A stretch of DNA of 64,000 bases from Sipunculus nudus (Eukaryota > Annelida > Sipuncula > Golfingiida > Sipunculidae). The stretch covers positions 19,631,079-19,695,078 of the forward strand of contig CM049307.1 of the NCBI GenBank assembly GCA_026874595.1. Reading direction: 5' to 3'. Of this stretch, positions 1-12,815 are shown piece by piece (position 1 is the stretch's first letter; each line of letters opens with the position of its first letter). The translations under genes were made by a program, and so were the position numbers. The notes under the pieces are model-generated. The model saw only the letters and a list, made by a program, of their open reading frames with translations, had not been told where the DNA came from and did no database searches.

Positions 1-1203
1 GATGGTCTCTCTGGCCTTGGTGTAATAATGTACACACACCGTCGTGGGCTTGGCGATGAGCCTCCTTGAGCACATTTGGTGTTGGGGTCAGCAAGTCTAC
101 ACATATATCAATAAGAGAGTACACAGAGGATTCATGTCTTAATGAGAAAAATGACGGACATGTCATATCCAGATGGAACGGACCTAAATGTCAGCGACGA
201 ACAAGCTACCTGTAGGTTGGTTCAATGCTAATAATGCAATAATAACAAGAGTGGAGAGATAACTAAAACGTGTTTTGATTTACATATATCTAAAAGCAGG
301 TGACGCTTGAGCACATATGGTTTGTTGACCATTCTTACGACTTGGGTAGTATTTGCAGTATCAGGCAATACCAATTCAGCCGAGGATTTATATGGCAGCG
401 ATTCTGCGAATGGACCAATGTTTTTAGCCTGTATGTTTTGAACGTTACGTGACTGATCAAGGCAAATAATTGAAATCATGTAACACAACACTCGATTCAT
501 AAGAAGAGACCTGATATGTACAAGACTTTTTGTATGTGACTTTTTATACGTATGCATGCAGTGATTAAGGTCAAAGTCTCCGTTAAACTGCAGATATTGT
601 TCTTCAAAATCGTTTCAAGCGCTGCGCGATAACTTGAGCGCGCATGTCTATAGTCCTACCAAAGGGAGCTGCAAATCACTATTTGTTCACACGTACTGAT
701 CCTAGTGATATTATCTGACGACTAGTGAATGCGATTCATAACGCCTGTTTCCATTGTAAACGGACGGCCGCTATAAACGAGTTTTGTTAACAGGGAAAGT
801 ACACAGAACCACAAGGTGTACCTGCCTACAAGCAGCGCAAAACGAAAGACGACTTTTGTTATATCACGATCAAGCAGAAATATAAACTATGTCATAGATT
901 TACAGCATAATAACTGTGGATTACATGGTGGATTATAAAAAGACAACACAGACAGAGAGGCCTTGTGATAAAATTACGGTGATAATCCCCGTAGATTTAA
1001 CTTTTTTTTGGCGTCACAGAGACAGGGTAAGTGACGTGTAAATTGAAAAACTATTGAAAACCGAAACGTTTGTTATAGGTACAGAAGAGAGAACCCTTCA
1101 CTTCTTTACATTGTGGGTGACATCAGGTACGGAATTAACGGTATTAATTTTCTTTATAATTGGGAAAAAATAACTAACAAGAGTCAGCGACCCAACAGTT
1201 ACC
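1..1203. other. Gene-free left flank
   Basis: I see no supported gene. A minus-strand open stretch at 228-557 has no start context or homology that I recognise. A TATAAAAAG string at 934-942 lies about 260 bases before the first plus-strand gene and could be a TATA box, but nothing else supports that. Confidence 0.4.
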
Positions 1204-1674
1204 ATGAAGATCCACCACTGTAGCTTGTGTACGTGTGTGGCGTATCTGATCCTGGGCTCTCTGCTGGCCACTTTAATGGTAGCACCAACAGCTGCCCTCC
1301 TTCTTGTGGGCTTCGTGTGCATTTCTGAGGAGGAACGTAAAAACAATCCAAACACATGTGGCATGATTACTTCTAACACTGTGGCTTACAGCCTCATAGC
1401 CGTGGGGTTTACTTTGGTATTACCGAATCTGGTGTGTCTGTACTTTAGTACGCGCTGCTTCTGCACGTCGCCAAATTCTAAAGTGGCGCCATCTGAAGAG
1501 GAGGAAGCGGAAACCACCGATGACGTCATATACTATAAAAAAGATGGACTTGATGATAAGAACGATAAAGAACCAGAACAAACGGATAACGATAATAAAA
1601 GAGAATCAGGAGAGAAAAGTACTGCACAAAATGAGCCTGAAAAGACCCAAGAAACATTGTTAGAAAACATGTAG
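1204..1674 (+). CDS. Small multi-pass membrane protein with acidic tail, unknown family
   Basis: The reading frame encodes 156 residues without an intron. The start is preceded by ACC directly before ATG, a favourable eukaryotic context, and no better upstream ATG is in frame. Residues about 9-40 form a long hydrophobic stretch, enough for one long or two tightly paired membrane segments. A short polar loop (about 41-58, with Cys52) follows, then a second hydrophobic segment at about 59-81. The remainder (about 95-156) is a highly charged Glu/Asp/Lys-rich tail, probably cytoplasmic. Cysteines cluster at both ends of the hydrophobic core (6, 9, 11, 39 and 78, 85, 87), so palmitoylation or disulfides are possible. 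I recognise no family. The hydrophobic segments followed by a polar tail recall the gene at 12816-14348, but I see no clear sequence identity. It may be a single-exon gene or the last exon of a longer one. AATAAA at 2470-2475 is a possible polyadenylation signal. Confidence 0.6.
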   Translation: MKIHHCSLCTCVAYLILGSLLATLMVAPTAALLLVGFVCISEEERKNNPNTCGMITSNTVAYSLIAVGFTLVLPNLVCLYFSTRCFCTSPNSKVAPSEEEEAETTDDVIYYKKDGLDDKNDKEPEQTDNDNKRESGEKSTAQNEPEKTQETLLENM

Positions 1675-4630
1675 TATATATCATGTTCTTTTTAAGGCAG
1701 AGGGAGAAAGGGGGAGGTATGTAGATACGTATTCAAAGTGGATAGAAAATAATCAGCTGAGAGATAGAGAGAGAGGTATTGTAAGATTTGTGTTCGCGTT
1801 TGAATGCTTTCATTGGATCCTCTATGCCAGTTTCTGCGGAAAAAAATAATATACATGAGTAAATATATGTTTGCTATATATTGATACCTAATACACTTAA
1901 GCTTTTTGTTTTACCACATTTTCATCGAGACCTTTTATCAGTATACGAATTCCAGAATATATTCATTTTGGCTTTTATACTCATAAGAGCATTGTCTTCT
2001 GTATATGAACTCTTGCATTAGATACTCAACATTTGAAATCTTCATAATTCTTATGAAAGGTCCATTATATATTCAAATGTAATTTTCATGCTTTTTTCAT
2101 TCTTGTCGAAATATATGTCTTAGTTTTCTCGTCATACGTACAGGCAACTTTTAATCTCGCAGGAAGGAAGCAAAAGAGTGAATTTGACTCATTTTTATAT
2201 GTTTATATCGAATGCATTTTGACTGTTTTACATTCGTTTAATGTTATAGCGACATGCATTTTCTTTTCAAATTAAATTCAAATTGTGCATGATATTTTTT
2301 TCAGTATATAAATAATCGTCTATCACAAGACACTTTTATGTTTACAGTTAGTTATTGTCTCTGTAGAGTGTTTCAATTTAAAACAATTTGTGCCAAATTG
2401 TAAATCAAGATGTATACCAACTCTAACTATGATGTATCATACATAAATCGATTTTAAAGAATTTGATGCAATAAATCATATTTTTATCGTTTACATGGTC
2501 TCTTTTACAATTATAGATATAATGTGTGTATATTTGTATATATACTGTGGTATAGGCTACTATTTTTCTTTGCTATCGCTTTTTTTTGGCAGTACAAATA
2601 AAACTGCTGGAACATATTTCATAAACCGTTGTAGAGGGGCTGGACAGGGGCCAGGAAAAACCCATAAAATTTCGATAAAGGGCCGTTTTCCTTTTTATGA
2701 AAGCAAGTGCACTTGAGTGCCATTTAAGTTATTTTCCGGTCTTTGTGTATATACCTCTTCTTAACTTGGGATCTCCTTACCATAACATAAAAGATCACGA
2801 TTGTTTATAACTGTTGGTTTTTATTAAGTACAGCCATTTAAAAAAAATGTATAGACGTGCAACAAAGGACGCCAAATCCGGGAGTGAAACACCATTGATC
2901 GAACAAAGTACCGGATATACCTCTGGAGCCTATAACGTATACATTAAGATTTATGGTTATTCTTTGGCCTCGAGAAGCAAAAGGTAAGGGATCCATAAAC
3001 TAAAATTTATTGGTCTAATTCAAAGTATAAGGAAGGGGAAAACTGAAGTAATTTGCCCTGGAGCTATGACCTTTGTTTAATCATTTATTAGTAATTCACG
3101 TATGTTTACACGGGGCTATTATCACATAGCGGATGACAGGCATCTCATTGATCTTTATACTGTAGAAAAAGACACCTTAATTCACCACATGGGGCATCCA
3201 CTACAACTTTAGAAGATGACGTTTGAGTCCAGTGTACTACTGATGATAGTCACAGAAAGGTTTTGCCTAAATGTGTCTATACTTTAACCACATACACATG
3301 TAGACCCTGGTCGGTTTGTTGTGGCCCAGTGATTTACTCACTCCTATATTTAAACACTGTAGCATATACTTTAAAAAATAATTTATTATTTGTATTGACC
3401 ATGTGACCTGTATACATGATAACTTTATCCCTGCTTCTTTTATATGAAAAAAATGTAGTCAAAATTAATTAAGCCATAGATTGCAGAGAAAATATATCGG
3501 TTTATTTTACAAGAGCAGGCAGGATAATTTTACCGGCTAAATTTCTTAAAATTAGTTGACGCTGGTTATACAAATAACTCTATGGCTGGTCAACAACCGA
3601 GTTCTCTTTAAAGAATAATTTTTTAAATGTCAAAATCCTCTGCATAACCCGTTAATTTTTTTTGCACACATGGCGTATAACATACTATCGCGGATAGCGA
3701 ATATTTCTTGAAATCCTATAATACTGGAATACTTGAACCCTGTCTCTTTGCTTTCAGTCGTGCTTTAGATTATGGCCAAACGTTTTTCATTTAATTTAGA
3801 TCCCACTTAAGATATTGAAATTTATTTTTTATAAAACGAAATATTTTTCAATATAGACCGGAAAAGGGAGGTGATAGTTAATGATAGTTAATGATTAAAG
3901 TTAACATTCAGGATATTTGAAGTTATTGTATCTGAATAACGTGCATATATAGCAAAGAAAATAACAGATAAAAAGAACCAAATGCTTAAGACGAGGATAA
4001 AATGTTCAAGTCTTTGCCACGCGGATCTCATATATTCGAATACATGCAAAAAATATGTAAAATTTTAAACTCATAATGATAAGATCTCGGAATCCAAAGC
4101 AAAAAAAATTATGCTTAAATTGAAAAAAGATGTTGCAGTTGTACAACTGCTGTTAGAGAAAACCCAATGGTTTAAATAATTCCACAGACCAATTTTCAAA
4201 AGCATCTCAAGTACATTTATTATTACGATCGAGAATTCTCGAATTTTACAGTCAGGAAAATAAACGGCTAAACCCTACAACCATTTTTTTTTAATTTTTA
4301 ATGGAAATAACCGCCTCCTTTTTTAATGCTACCTTAACCAAGTATATGCATGTACATCTGCAGAATTCCATATGGACCACGTAACAGTGCAGTATCAGAC
4401 GCTTCCTCTAGACTTACATCCGGGTACATGGTGTTAACCAGGCCTGACGACTACTGCTCCTGAAGGCCCGGGGTCGTTTAATCAACCATATTGCCGGGTT
4501 ATACATCCGCGGAACCCCCGAAAGGCGCACTTGTTTGTGTGGGGAAACACGGCCGTTCCCAGAAATATGAATTTACCGATTGTTATTTCTGTAATATTGT
4601 CCCTGTTATACACAATAACATTTCTCCCAG
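1675..4630. other. AT-rich intergenic DNA
   Basis: No convincing exon, RNA gene or element is visible. AATAAA strings at 2470 and 2597 could serve the gene ending at 1674. A short direct repeat (GATAGTTAAT twice) lies near 3874-3895. The plus-strand open frame at 2495-2716 looks random. Confidence 0.4.
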
Positions 4631-4925
4631 GGTCCATCATTACATCGCCAAAACCATTACCGAATACATCATTCCTTCTTCTATAATATACACTATCTTC
4701 AAACTGAACGTCATGGGTCGAAGAAAATATAGTAGAATGAGCGAAGATAAAATTCGCTATTTGAACGAGAGACAGTCACATACTGTTGATCACAAGGTTC
4801 CCGTGTCCGTCACGAAACTACACAGAGATGACGATTCTGAGTCGTCAAGTAACGAAACCATGGAATCAGTACAACCGGGAGTTCCAGCCTCAGTGCCATA
4901 TGCCGTGGAGGAAATTTATCGTTAG
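4631..4925 (+). CDS. Candidate terminal coding exon, unknown protein
   Basis: A pyrimidine-rich stretch ending in CAG just before 4631 looks like a splice acceptor, and the frame beyond it is open to a TAG at 4923-4925. If this is an exon, it encodes about 97 residues: a moderately hydrophobic start (residues about 8-28), then a basic patch (GRRKYSR), then a polar Ser/Asp/Glu-rich tail. An internal ATG at 4713 (context GTC-ATG-G) would give a 70-residue product without splicing. Codon use looks coding-like and the TMD-then-polar-tail layout resembles the ends of the two membrane-protein genes in this window. No family is recognised and no upstream exon was found, so this is a weak call. Confidence 0.3.
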
Positions 4926-5248
4926 TGGAGGATGTAGATAAACGCCGAGGGTGGGGCAGCAATATGGGACTGCGTTGCACGAAAGAATTTTGTGAGAGGA
5001 ACGCGGCACCACGTCGCCAAATTTTGCGAAGTGAACCGCGCCGGAGTCTTAGCTATGAGAGCGATCGGTAAAGGAAGAGCGGCCGCAGCACGATTTAGCG
5101 CGTATATGACTGGTGTAAATAAATCTAATGAGAGAGAGATATGTGTTGCTGCTAGCTATGTAGTGTCTCATATATAATTGTGAGAGGGAGAGAGAAGCTG
5201 TTAATTGGATTATATAGGGTATATGGTGGTCTGAATGAGAGCGCATAG

Positions 5249-5904
5249 CACAGGCGCTTGAATCGCTATTTGTGTTGATCTTGGTTTAAATAGTGTTCAA
5301 TTTACCTAAACAACAATCTCCTACCGTTTAATGAGCTTTAAACCATGTTATATCGTTTGCCGGTACTTGTTTATATAATAGATACACAAGGCCGGCATCC
5401 AAGTCTGCGGACGAGTCTGTATCCATTAAGCGACGAACAGACAGATTTATCCCAGATTACTATTTCCATCATTATCAACCAATCAGGTGTTAGGTTCCAG
5501 GGGGGATTCCTTACTGCTGACCAAGATACATGGGGATTTCCTTGTTTGGGGTAACAGCTGCTTAATGGATGCAGACTAGTTACAAATAAGAGCTCATTAC
5601 ACGTGGTACACTGTGTGTTTTGGAATTGTTGATGCTTTTATAGAAAGAGGAACTGGCCATTTAACCACTGTAAGTTTCTTCCCTCGAAAATCTTTGAAAT
5701 ATTTGGGAATTTCAATTGATTTCTTGTATTATCGCCCACCCGTCCGCAGACTTGGAAGCCGGCCTTGTGTATCTATTATATAAACAAGTACCGGCAAACG
5801 ATATAACATGGTTTAAAGCTCATTAAACGGTAGGGTATTGTCGTTAAGGTAAATTGAACACTATTTAAACCAAGATCAACACAAATAGCGATTCAAGCGC
5901 CTGT
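5249..5904. repeat. Long inverted repeat (about 165-bp arms, about 325-bp loop)
   Basis: The left arm at 5249-5414 is repeated in reverse complement at 5740-5904 with only a few differences. It includes the shared blocks GGCGCTTGAATCGCTATTTG and GTATCTATTATATAAACAAG (given in the right-arm sense). The unique middle has no convincing frame. The structure fits a foldback or MITE-like element. No target duplication is obvious at the ends. The short open frames inside it are by-products of the repeat. Confidence 0.8.
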
Positions 5905-6734
5905 GCGCATAGTAAACAGAGTGATCGTTCTTATCAGTCACTTCACACCTGACGCGTGCCCCGGCGCGGGAGCCCATGACCTGATTACCGATGACCGACC
6001 CCTCGGACCAGTAAGCTCTGCCTACTTTAGTTTGACAGTTCTCCAGTTGTCATGATGCCTAATAAAATCCTGTTTTTAACATTGATAAACCATTAAATTT
6101 TATAATTTATGTATTGAAACCGATTCTCATGGGAACATTTAGTGAAAAAATACAACTGTTACTTGCGCTTATATCCCTGTTTTCCATTCAAAACGAAATT
6201 TCTCTTCCCAAACAGTTTTTGGCCGTTTTCTCAAAACAGTATTTCAGGAGACTGTACGGTCTTCAGAGCGATATTTCTCAAAAACCATCGGATATAGAGT
6301 CTTCAAATTTTGCATATGGGTAAATCAACAAGTATTCTAAAATGCGTTTTTTTCTTTTTCCTATATCGTTTTTAGTGTAGTAGAAATACGTTATTTAAAC
6401 GAAATAAGTATTGTTAACATCACACATTTTTTTTAAATTCAAAATTCTTTATGAAAAAAAAGACAATAAATATATAACCAAAAAACGCCTGGAGATATTT
6501 GTATGTAGTTTCAAATGATACTATTTCCACATACATACCCTATGCCAATTTTGAGATATATCCAATTAAAATAAAATAATTTAAAATCATTTCAAGTTTT
6601 AAATTTTCAAAGTGGACACTGTTACACTTTTTAAATATATATCATCTGATAGAGAATATTCTAAGGATTCTAAATATATATACTTCACTGTGTCTAAAAT
6701 TATTATTAATATGAATTCTAAAGCTAAATTAAAC
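5905..6734. other. Intergenic, nothing recognised
   Basis: AT-rich sequence without a supported feature. A GC-rich patch near 5950-6015 is not explained. Confidence 0.35.
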
Positions 6735-6895
6735 CAAGGTTGTTTGACGATGATTAGACCTTAAACCTGCAGAGCGCTCACCCTGGGCGGGGCCGACCGT
6801 GTAAAATCTCACCGCCTCGACTGAGGTTCGAACACACGATCTCCCGACTTTGAGTCCTGTGCCTTACGCCTGAGCCACAGAAACCGGTTCCCACA
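6735..6895 (-). mobile_element. tRNA-derived SINE (decayed)
   Basis: Read on the minus strand, the region contains an A-box-like TGGCTCAGGCGTAAGG followed by a B box GTTCGAACC about 40 bases later, the internal RNA polymerase III promoter spacing of a tRNA. The acceptor and T stems do not pair, so this is not a functional tRNA gene. A GC-rich non-tRNA body follows. This fits a tRNA-headed SINE; I cannot name the family. Confidence 0.65.
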
Positions 6896-8481
6896 ACCAA
6901 TTTAATAAAAATCGGTAGGCCTTCATTTGTTGGTATTTGATACCCGGAATATTAAATGTATATGTACTAAAAATATCCGGAAAATTGGACAATTTTAGTT
7001 GTTCTTTTCAAAATGCGTCCAAGAGTTGCAATTTTAGTATCTTCTTTCCGTTTTTTTTATCATTATTTTTTAGGGGGCGCAAAAAATTAATAAACCCAAC
7101 TTAAATAGCGCGAAGTAGTCATGTGACTAATATATTCCATTAGGGATTCAATATTGTTGCCGATTCCATGACAATGAAATAGTCAAAAGTTACTATCATT
7201 GCTGCAAATTTAGTGCCTTTATATATACCAATCGTTTAACGGAATGATAAATCTGCTGAGTGGTTAAAAATATCATTTGGATAAGGCTTGAGTATGCCGA
7301 TAACCTGTAAATCCAATATGGTGTCAAAGAGGCGTGTTGAATAATTTTATAGTGTCATGGTCAGAACTTATTTTCCTTATGGTAATAACTTTGATGCCTG
7401 AGACAAGGTATTTGAATAAAAACCCCTCTCACAATGTCACAGCACCGGTCCTTCTTTCTTACCCTATAGCCGGCAGTGATGGGATCATGGAATCGTTCCA
7501 TGTTGCCTTGGTGCAAGGCTGAGAATTACACACCAGGTGACCCGGGCTCCAATCTCATTTCAGTTATGAACCCATAACAACGTTCCATGAAGATCTTGGT
7601 CACCTGCTGAAGCCTATATTCTTCCTCTGGAGACAAGTTCAAGCGCAACTTTAACGCCAGAGTGTGTACTAACTGCAGAAAGTGGAAAGGACCTTTACCC
7701 AGACTCGGAGGTACATCGGACGGAGTCCAACCCAGCTCCAGTGGGAAAGCTCTGTCAAATACGATAAAAACATTTATACATACGCGAACTACCTAAAGAA
7801 TATTATAGGCCTTCAAAAAGACAATACTTGCCGGGCTTTAGTTTTGCAGCGGGGGCTAAAAGTAATTAAACAATGAAGTAAAACGTGTGAATGATTGTCT
7901 CAAATTTCTATCTAGAATTTATTTTAAAAAGCTCTTTTCATTGGACAACAAGCTGACCTCCAACGGATCTCATCTGGAGACACAACACAACAGTGAGACC
8001 AGTCCATGCAGAGCTTTGGTTGTAGAAGATGGCTAAGTCAACACTTGGCTACAAAAAGAGAATCAGGCGATTTTTTTAACGAGACCGACAGGGCAGCAAT
8101 TCAGCCTCTTATAGATACACAGAATGACTTGATAATCTTGCAGAATGATACCAGTAAATAGCTGCACATCCCGCAGGAAGAGGTGTGCAGGATGCAGAGT
8201 GTGAGAAAAGGCATACTAAGTGCAGCATTATGCTGAAACTTTGATCTATAATAGATTCTACATTCCGATTAAACATTTCGTAGTGACCCGGTTTCACTGG
8301 TACCTATCTTTTTTATAGGCACAAATTGAAGCGGGACCCCATGAAATGTTTGACAATTAATATTTAAGGCTTTTTTATGCGGATAACGGGTTATTTTGAG
8401 TAAATAGCCACTCAGAGTAATAAAAACCAGTTTGATTAACAATTAGTTATGGGGGAGTAGTCTTCCAGTGCGTATTATGTC

Positions 8482-8674
8482 TCCCCCCCTCCCCCCCCCC
8501 CCCAACAGACACACACACACGACCATCACCGCGACATTCGGACAAGTACCTTTTCGTGGGGATGGACCACCTTAACGAAAGGACATGAAACACATGGAGG
8601 CCCAACTTGGTTTATGATCATTACATCCCATCGGTTAAATGGGAAACGCCCCTGCCCCCCCCCCCCCCCCCCCC
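8482..8674. repeat. Two poly-C tracts plus CA repeat
   Basis: A C-run interrupted by one T lies at 8482-8503, followed by a short (AC)n, and a second pure C-run of about 20 lies at 8655-8674. The intervening sequence is unremarkable. Confidence 0.9.
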
Positions 8675-8916
8675 GTTTACCGTTTGGGAGATGTGCATTT
8701 TGACTGATGGATATCATTAGGAGACGTGAATATTGGTTCATATAATTTTGATGGCTTGCATATTGACAGATGCCACATGGGGATTGATTGGCAGTGGTTG
8801 GGAAACGTGCATATGAAAATGTATTCGAGACCCTTGGTGACTGACATCGTGTATTATCGAATGTTATCAGATGGGAGACGTGTATATTGGTTGATATAAT
8901 TTTCTGTCAGTGAACT

Positions 8917-8920
<4 letters not shown>

Positions 8921-8972
<52 letters not shown>
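8921..8972. repeat. (TA)n microsatellite
   Basis: Uninterrupted alternating TA of about 50 bases. Confidence 0.95.
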
Positions 8973-10071
8973 GTGCTCACAGTCTGGTCTGATTTCAGTT
9001 CATATTAGAGGTCAATATGCCTTCCCCTGGAGCTCATCAGCTTTTATAACTGTTGTTTGCTCTATAAGCAAGCGAGGTCGAAGCTTTCTACAAACATGGT
9101 CGTCAGGGGCAACCTTGTAAACAGTGAGCCAGCAGGCGGCGGGGTGGCGCTATCGATCTGAGCGGGTTTCATGCAATCACGAAGCGCTCGCCGTGCGAAC
9201 AGTTGAGATACAAACGTGAATAAAGGCTCCATAAATTATAGCACTTCATGTTGGCCCATAGATAGGTCGATTGTGCTAAACTGGATTTGTATGGTTACAA
9301 CTCCAGCCTTTGGCGCGGATTACATTAACCATGAAGCCCACTGGTCAAGCATGACATCTTCCACCCACGCGTGACCAGAAGTTATCAGAAGACAAAAGCC
9401 TTACTAATGCTGCACTCAACTGCTCGTACCAGGGTAATTATCATGTATATATTGCATGTCACTATACGTTTATGAATAGACGTTATGTGGTGCATGGTCA
9501 TTTGTTGTCACTGCAACGGAATGTCACTGCAACGGATCTTTCGACTTATCAAATACGTTTCTTGCATATATATATATATACTGTATATGTACACATGTAC
9601 TCCCGGATTATGTCAGTCTTTGCCATTCTTGTTATATAAACGATCTTGTATACAGGGGAAATGTTATATAAGTAGAAGTACATTTGTTTTGTGGGAAAAC
9701 GGCCGATTTCAGTTAATTATATATAAAGTGCATTTGGTAAAGTAATACGAACGCTGACACAACTGAAAGTATGGCAATGATATATAATATAAAAAAAACA
9801 TGAAATATTTTAAACTTTACCAACATGCTAAATATGGCAATAATTATAATGCGTCATGCATGTTTATCATCCTTATATATATATATATGATCCTATCTAA
9901 CATATCAATAGGACTATTGATATGTTCACTGCTTCCAAGACCCTATTACAAATCAGTTCAATATGCTAATTGAGCATCCTTGAACATATCTTTGTATAAA
10001 ATTTAAAACAATAAATAACCTCCTTGCCCTGCCCTGTTATGTTTCAGTATAGCGCACGTGTACCCCGATCA

Positions 10072-10101
10072 ATCCTATTGTGCACCCGAGGACAATAGGA
10101 T
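10072..10101. repeat. Short perfect hairpin
   Basis: ATCCTATTGT and its exact complement ACAATAGGAT are separated by ten bases. It could be a remnant of an inverted-repeat element. A C-run follows at 10122-10135. Confidence 0.7.
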
Positions 10102-10283
10102 CAGTGTCAGTCTTTCACATACCCCCCCCCCCCCCGCCCCGAATCGCACTGAGTATAATCTCGTAAAGTCTCGGCTTTTCAAACCAAGCCGTTAGCTTCA
10201 TTCTAACCACATTCACCTGATGATCGGGTCGCATCCCGTGAAACATACTGTTGTGAATTAACAGAGTTGTTTTTCTTCAGAGT

Positions 10284-10286
<3 letters not shown>

Positions 10287-10317
<31 letters not shown>
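10287..10317. repeat. (TA)n microsatellite
   Basis: Alternating TA of about 30 bases. Confidence 0.9.
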
Positions 10318-10318
<1 letters not shown>

Positions 10319-11179
10319 GTACGTACAAACTTTATATGGTTTCATTTTCAAATAAGAACAAAATTTATGTTACAATGTAAAAACAGGTACAAGTTAAAGT
10401 TTCATCATTACAGGGGGTGGGTTTGGGTGTGCCAGGTCAGGGTATTATATTTATAGGATATTTAAGTAATAGCATTTGTAATAGCAATATATAGAAGCAA
10501 TTTAATAGTAATAGATAAAAAATGTTGCAATAGTAGGAGTAACATATGGATTAAGGAGTTTAAGTAGTATTAAGAGAACCCCTGTAACAGGGCCCAACAT
10601 ATATATATATATATTGGCGCGACACCAACCGTAAACATATAACACCTGATGATTTTGAGAGCATGAAAACACATGTATGTTAATGTAAAACTGAACATTT
10701 TCGTAATTAAAAACTATATATTAACCCGGGTTATAACATTTAAAATAATAAAATAATAAGATAATTATATTTTATGAACCAATTTAACTTAATTTTAATA
10801 GTTGGGTTGGGGTGACCCATCCTTTTTAAATACTTATTTGTTCAAAATATGAAGGGGAGAAAAGGGATTTAGCGATTTCCCGCTGTAAGCATTTCGGAGT
10901 ACATACACATGGCCATTTCCTATGTAAAGCCCAAAGTGCTCATGTCAATATACCGCTTCCAACTTCATTAATGGCAGTCTGCGGGACAAAAGTTATATAG
11001 CTAATTGGTCAACAAATGTACAAATGCATACATTGCTGCTAAACCATGTCGGTTTAACGTCACTGTGTGTCTCATTGACTGGGTCAGCCCAATTTATTGA
11101 TACTGTATAGTATGAGCTTAGGACATAAAGTCGTTTATATTGATTGACATTTGTCCATCAGGTCTGCATTTATATGGAA

Positions 11180-11216
11180 CACACACACACACATGCACAC
11201 ACTCATATATATATAT

Positions 11217-11264
<48 letters not shown>
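11180..11264. repeat. Compound (CA)/(TA)/(GA) microsatellite
   Basis: A short CA run, then TA, then a pure (GA)n from 11220 to 11264. The Arg-Glu frames across it are artefacts of the repeat. Confidence 0.95.
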
Positions 11265-11265
<1 letters not shown>

Positions 11266-12815
11266 ATGACTCGGGTTCCTCATGCAACGAGCTCACACAA
11301 ACATATTTTGATATTCCACGGTGTCTGATTCAGAGTATTGGTGAAATCGGAATGCTCTATATAATTCGGTATTATTACTTTTAAAAGGTGCTGCACCAGA
11401 GCCCCCCCCCCCCCTTCAGCCGCCACATCTTTTTAAGGGTTACAAAAACAATTATTGCGGCCTAGATCCTTTTTCCGGACCTCGGGACATTTTAGGGTTC
11501 CCCATATATAGTCTTCCTGGGTTGAACCCCTGTTTCCATGAATCTTGTTGAAGGTTAGTCAACCGCATTCAAATTTAACATAAAGTGTTTCTAAGGGTCT
11601 CTAAATTTACTGCAATTTCAGGATATTTCTATTGATCTAAAAATTAGACAGTTTATACCTAGCGAACTGCCTTCACAGAAGTAGTAGTTTTATCTGCAGT
11701 AAATAACAGGGTAAACCTTACACTATAAAACGAACGAATACTAGTATGCGACGGCAAACTAAATAGAGAAAGCAACTCCGTGTCACACTGGTCTTTAATC
11801 AAATTTGCTCTGCTATATATGTTTGTACATTATTGACATCGATCTGACAAATCAGTAGACACTTCTAGAAATTAACATACCTTTTGAATAGATTACCATC
11901 ACCTCGGCACTCATTAGGATTAGAGCTCTGGTACTGATAAATATTTTATGTCTGCGACTGGATGCATGAGTTGTATGCTGACAAAATTTCAATTATTAAT
12001 TGATGTAGCTAGGCAATGAAATGAACTGTGATGTCACGGTGCACACACTGCTGAGTTTTGTTTAGGAGTGACTGATATAGTATGTTCACTGGTAGGTGAT
12101 CATTCAAAAATGGCGATTTTTTCTTAACTGAAATATGGTCACGGAGTTTGACACAAGAGCTGATATATACAATAGAATATATGCCTAATATGAGATAATA
12201 CATTTCTTGATTTTGTTAATATTTATATTTTACAGCCTCCTGCTTCTAAAGATTCTTGTTGCCATGAACATGTGACATAGCGGCTACCATGGGTTGCCCG
12301 CTTCAGTTTGATGTAGTTATATTCTGAGGATATTTAAAAACACTGAACAATCAGTCATCAGCTTTTATATGAAGTTGTTTCAGCATGTAACCCATAACCT
12401 TGACCTTCATCAATAGGGTTGAGATGTTGTAGAAATTATTTTTTAAATACCGTATTGATCTTATTGCATTATTAAAATATTTAGCAAGGTCTGGTTTTGG
12501 TTATATTTTAGTTAATTAGGTCTAAACGTTACATTCCTTCCTTGCAGCTTACTTTGGAACTGATCCCATACCTCATGGAAACATTGCCAAATTTCAATGG
12601 TCACCACGCTGTGGAACATACTACAGGCATACAATCTCTTATACTCAGTCCGCAAACAGGAACGTTTAAAGAAGTGCATGTTTTTTCATTTTTATGCAGT
12701 AATATTCATATTTATACCTCTATGTGTTTCAGTTTAAACAGCGACTCTAAAATGTAGGCGTTGCTACACGGAGAGCGCGTTGAAAAAAAGACCAAATACG
12801 CTGCAAGGGGAACGA

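Larger units (their letters stand above)
6896..12732. other. Gene-poor stretch with simple repeats
   Basis: No supported gene. The stretch holds C-runs, AT/GA microsatellites and a small hairpin, which are listed separately. The short open frames here lack start context, splice sites or recognisable domains. Confidence 0.4.

Noticed and set aside
228-557. Minus-strand 109-residue frame as a gene
   Set aside because: It has a plausible acceptor-like stretch near 450, but no homology, partner exon or start context that I could support.
6820-6880. Functional tRNA gene on the minus strand
   Set aside because: A and B boxes are present but the acceptor and T stems do not pair; it is better explained as a SINE head.
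11140-11384. Arg-Glu repeat proteins
   Set aside because: Translation of a GA microsatellite.
12542-12757. Plus-strand frame just before the two-pass membrane protein gene as a coding exon
   Set aside because: A good acceptor lies near 12547, but the frame does not match the downstream coding frame and no donor fits. It may be leader sequence.
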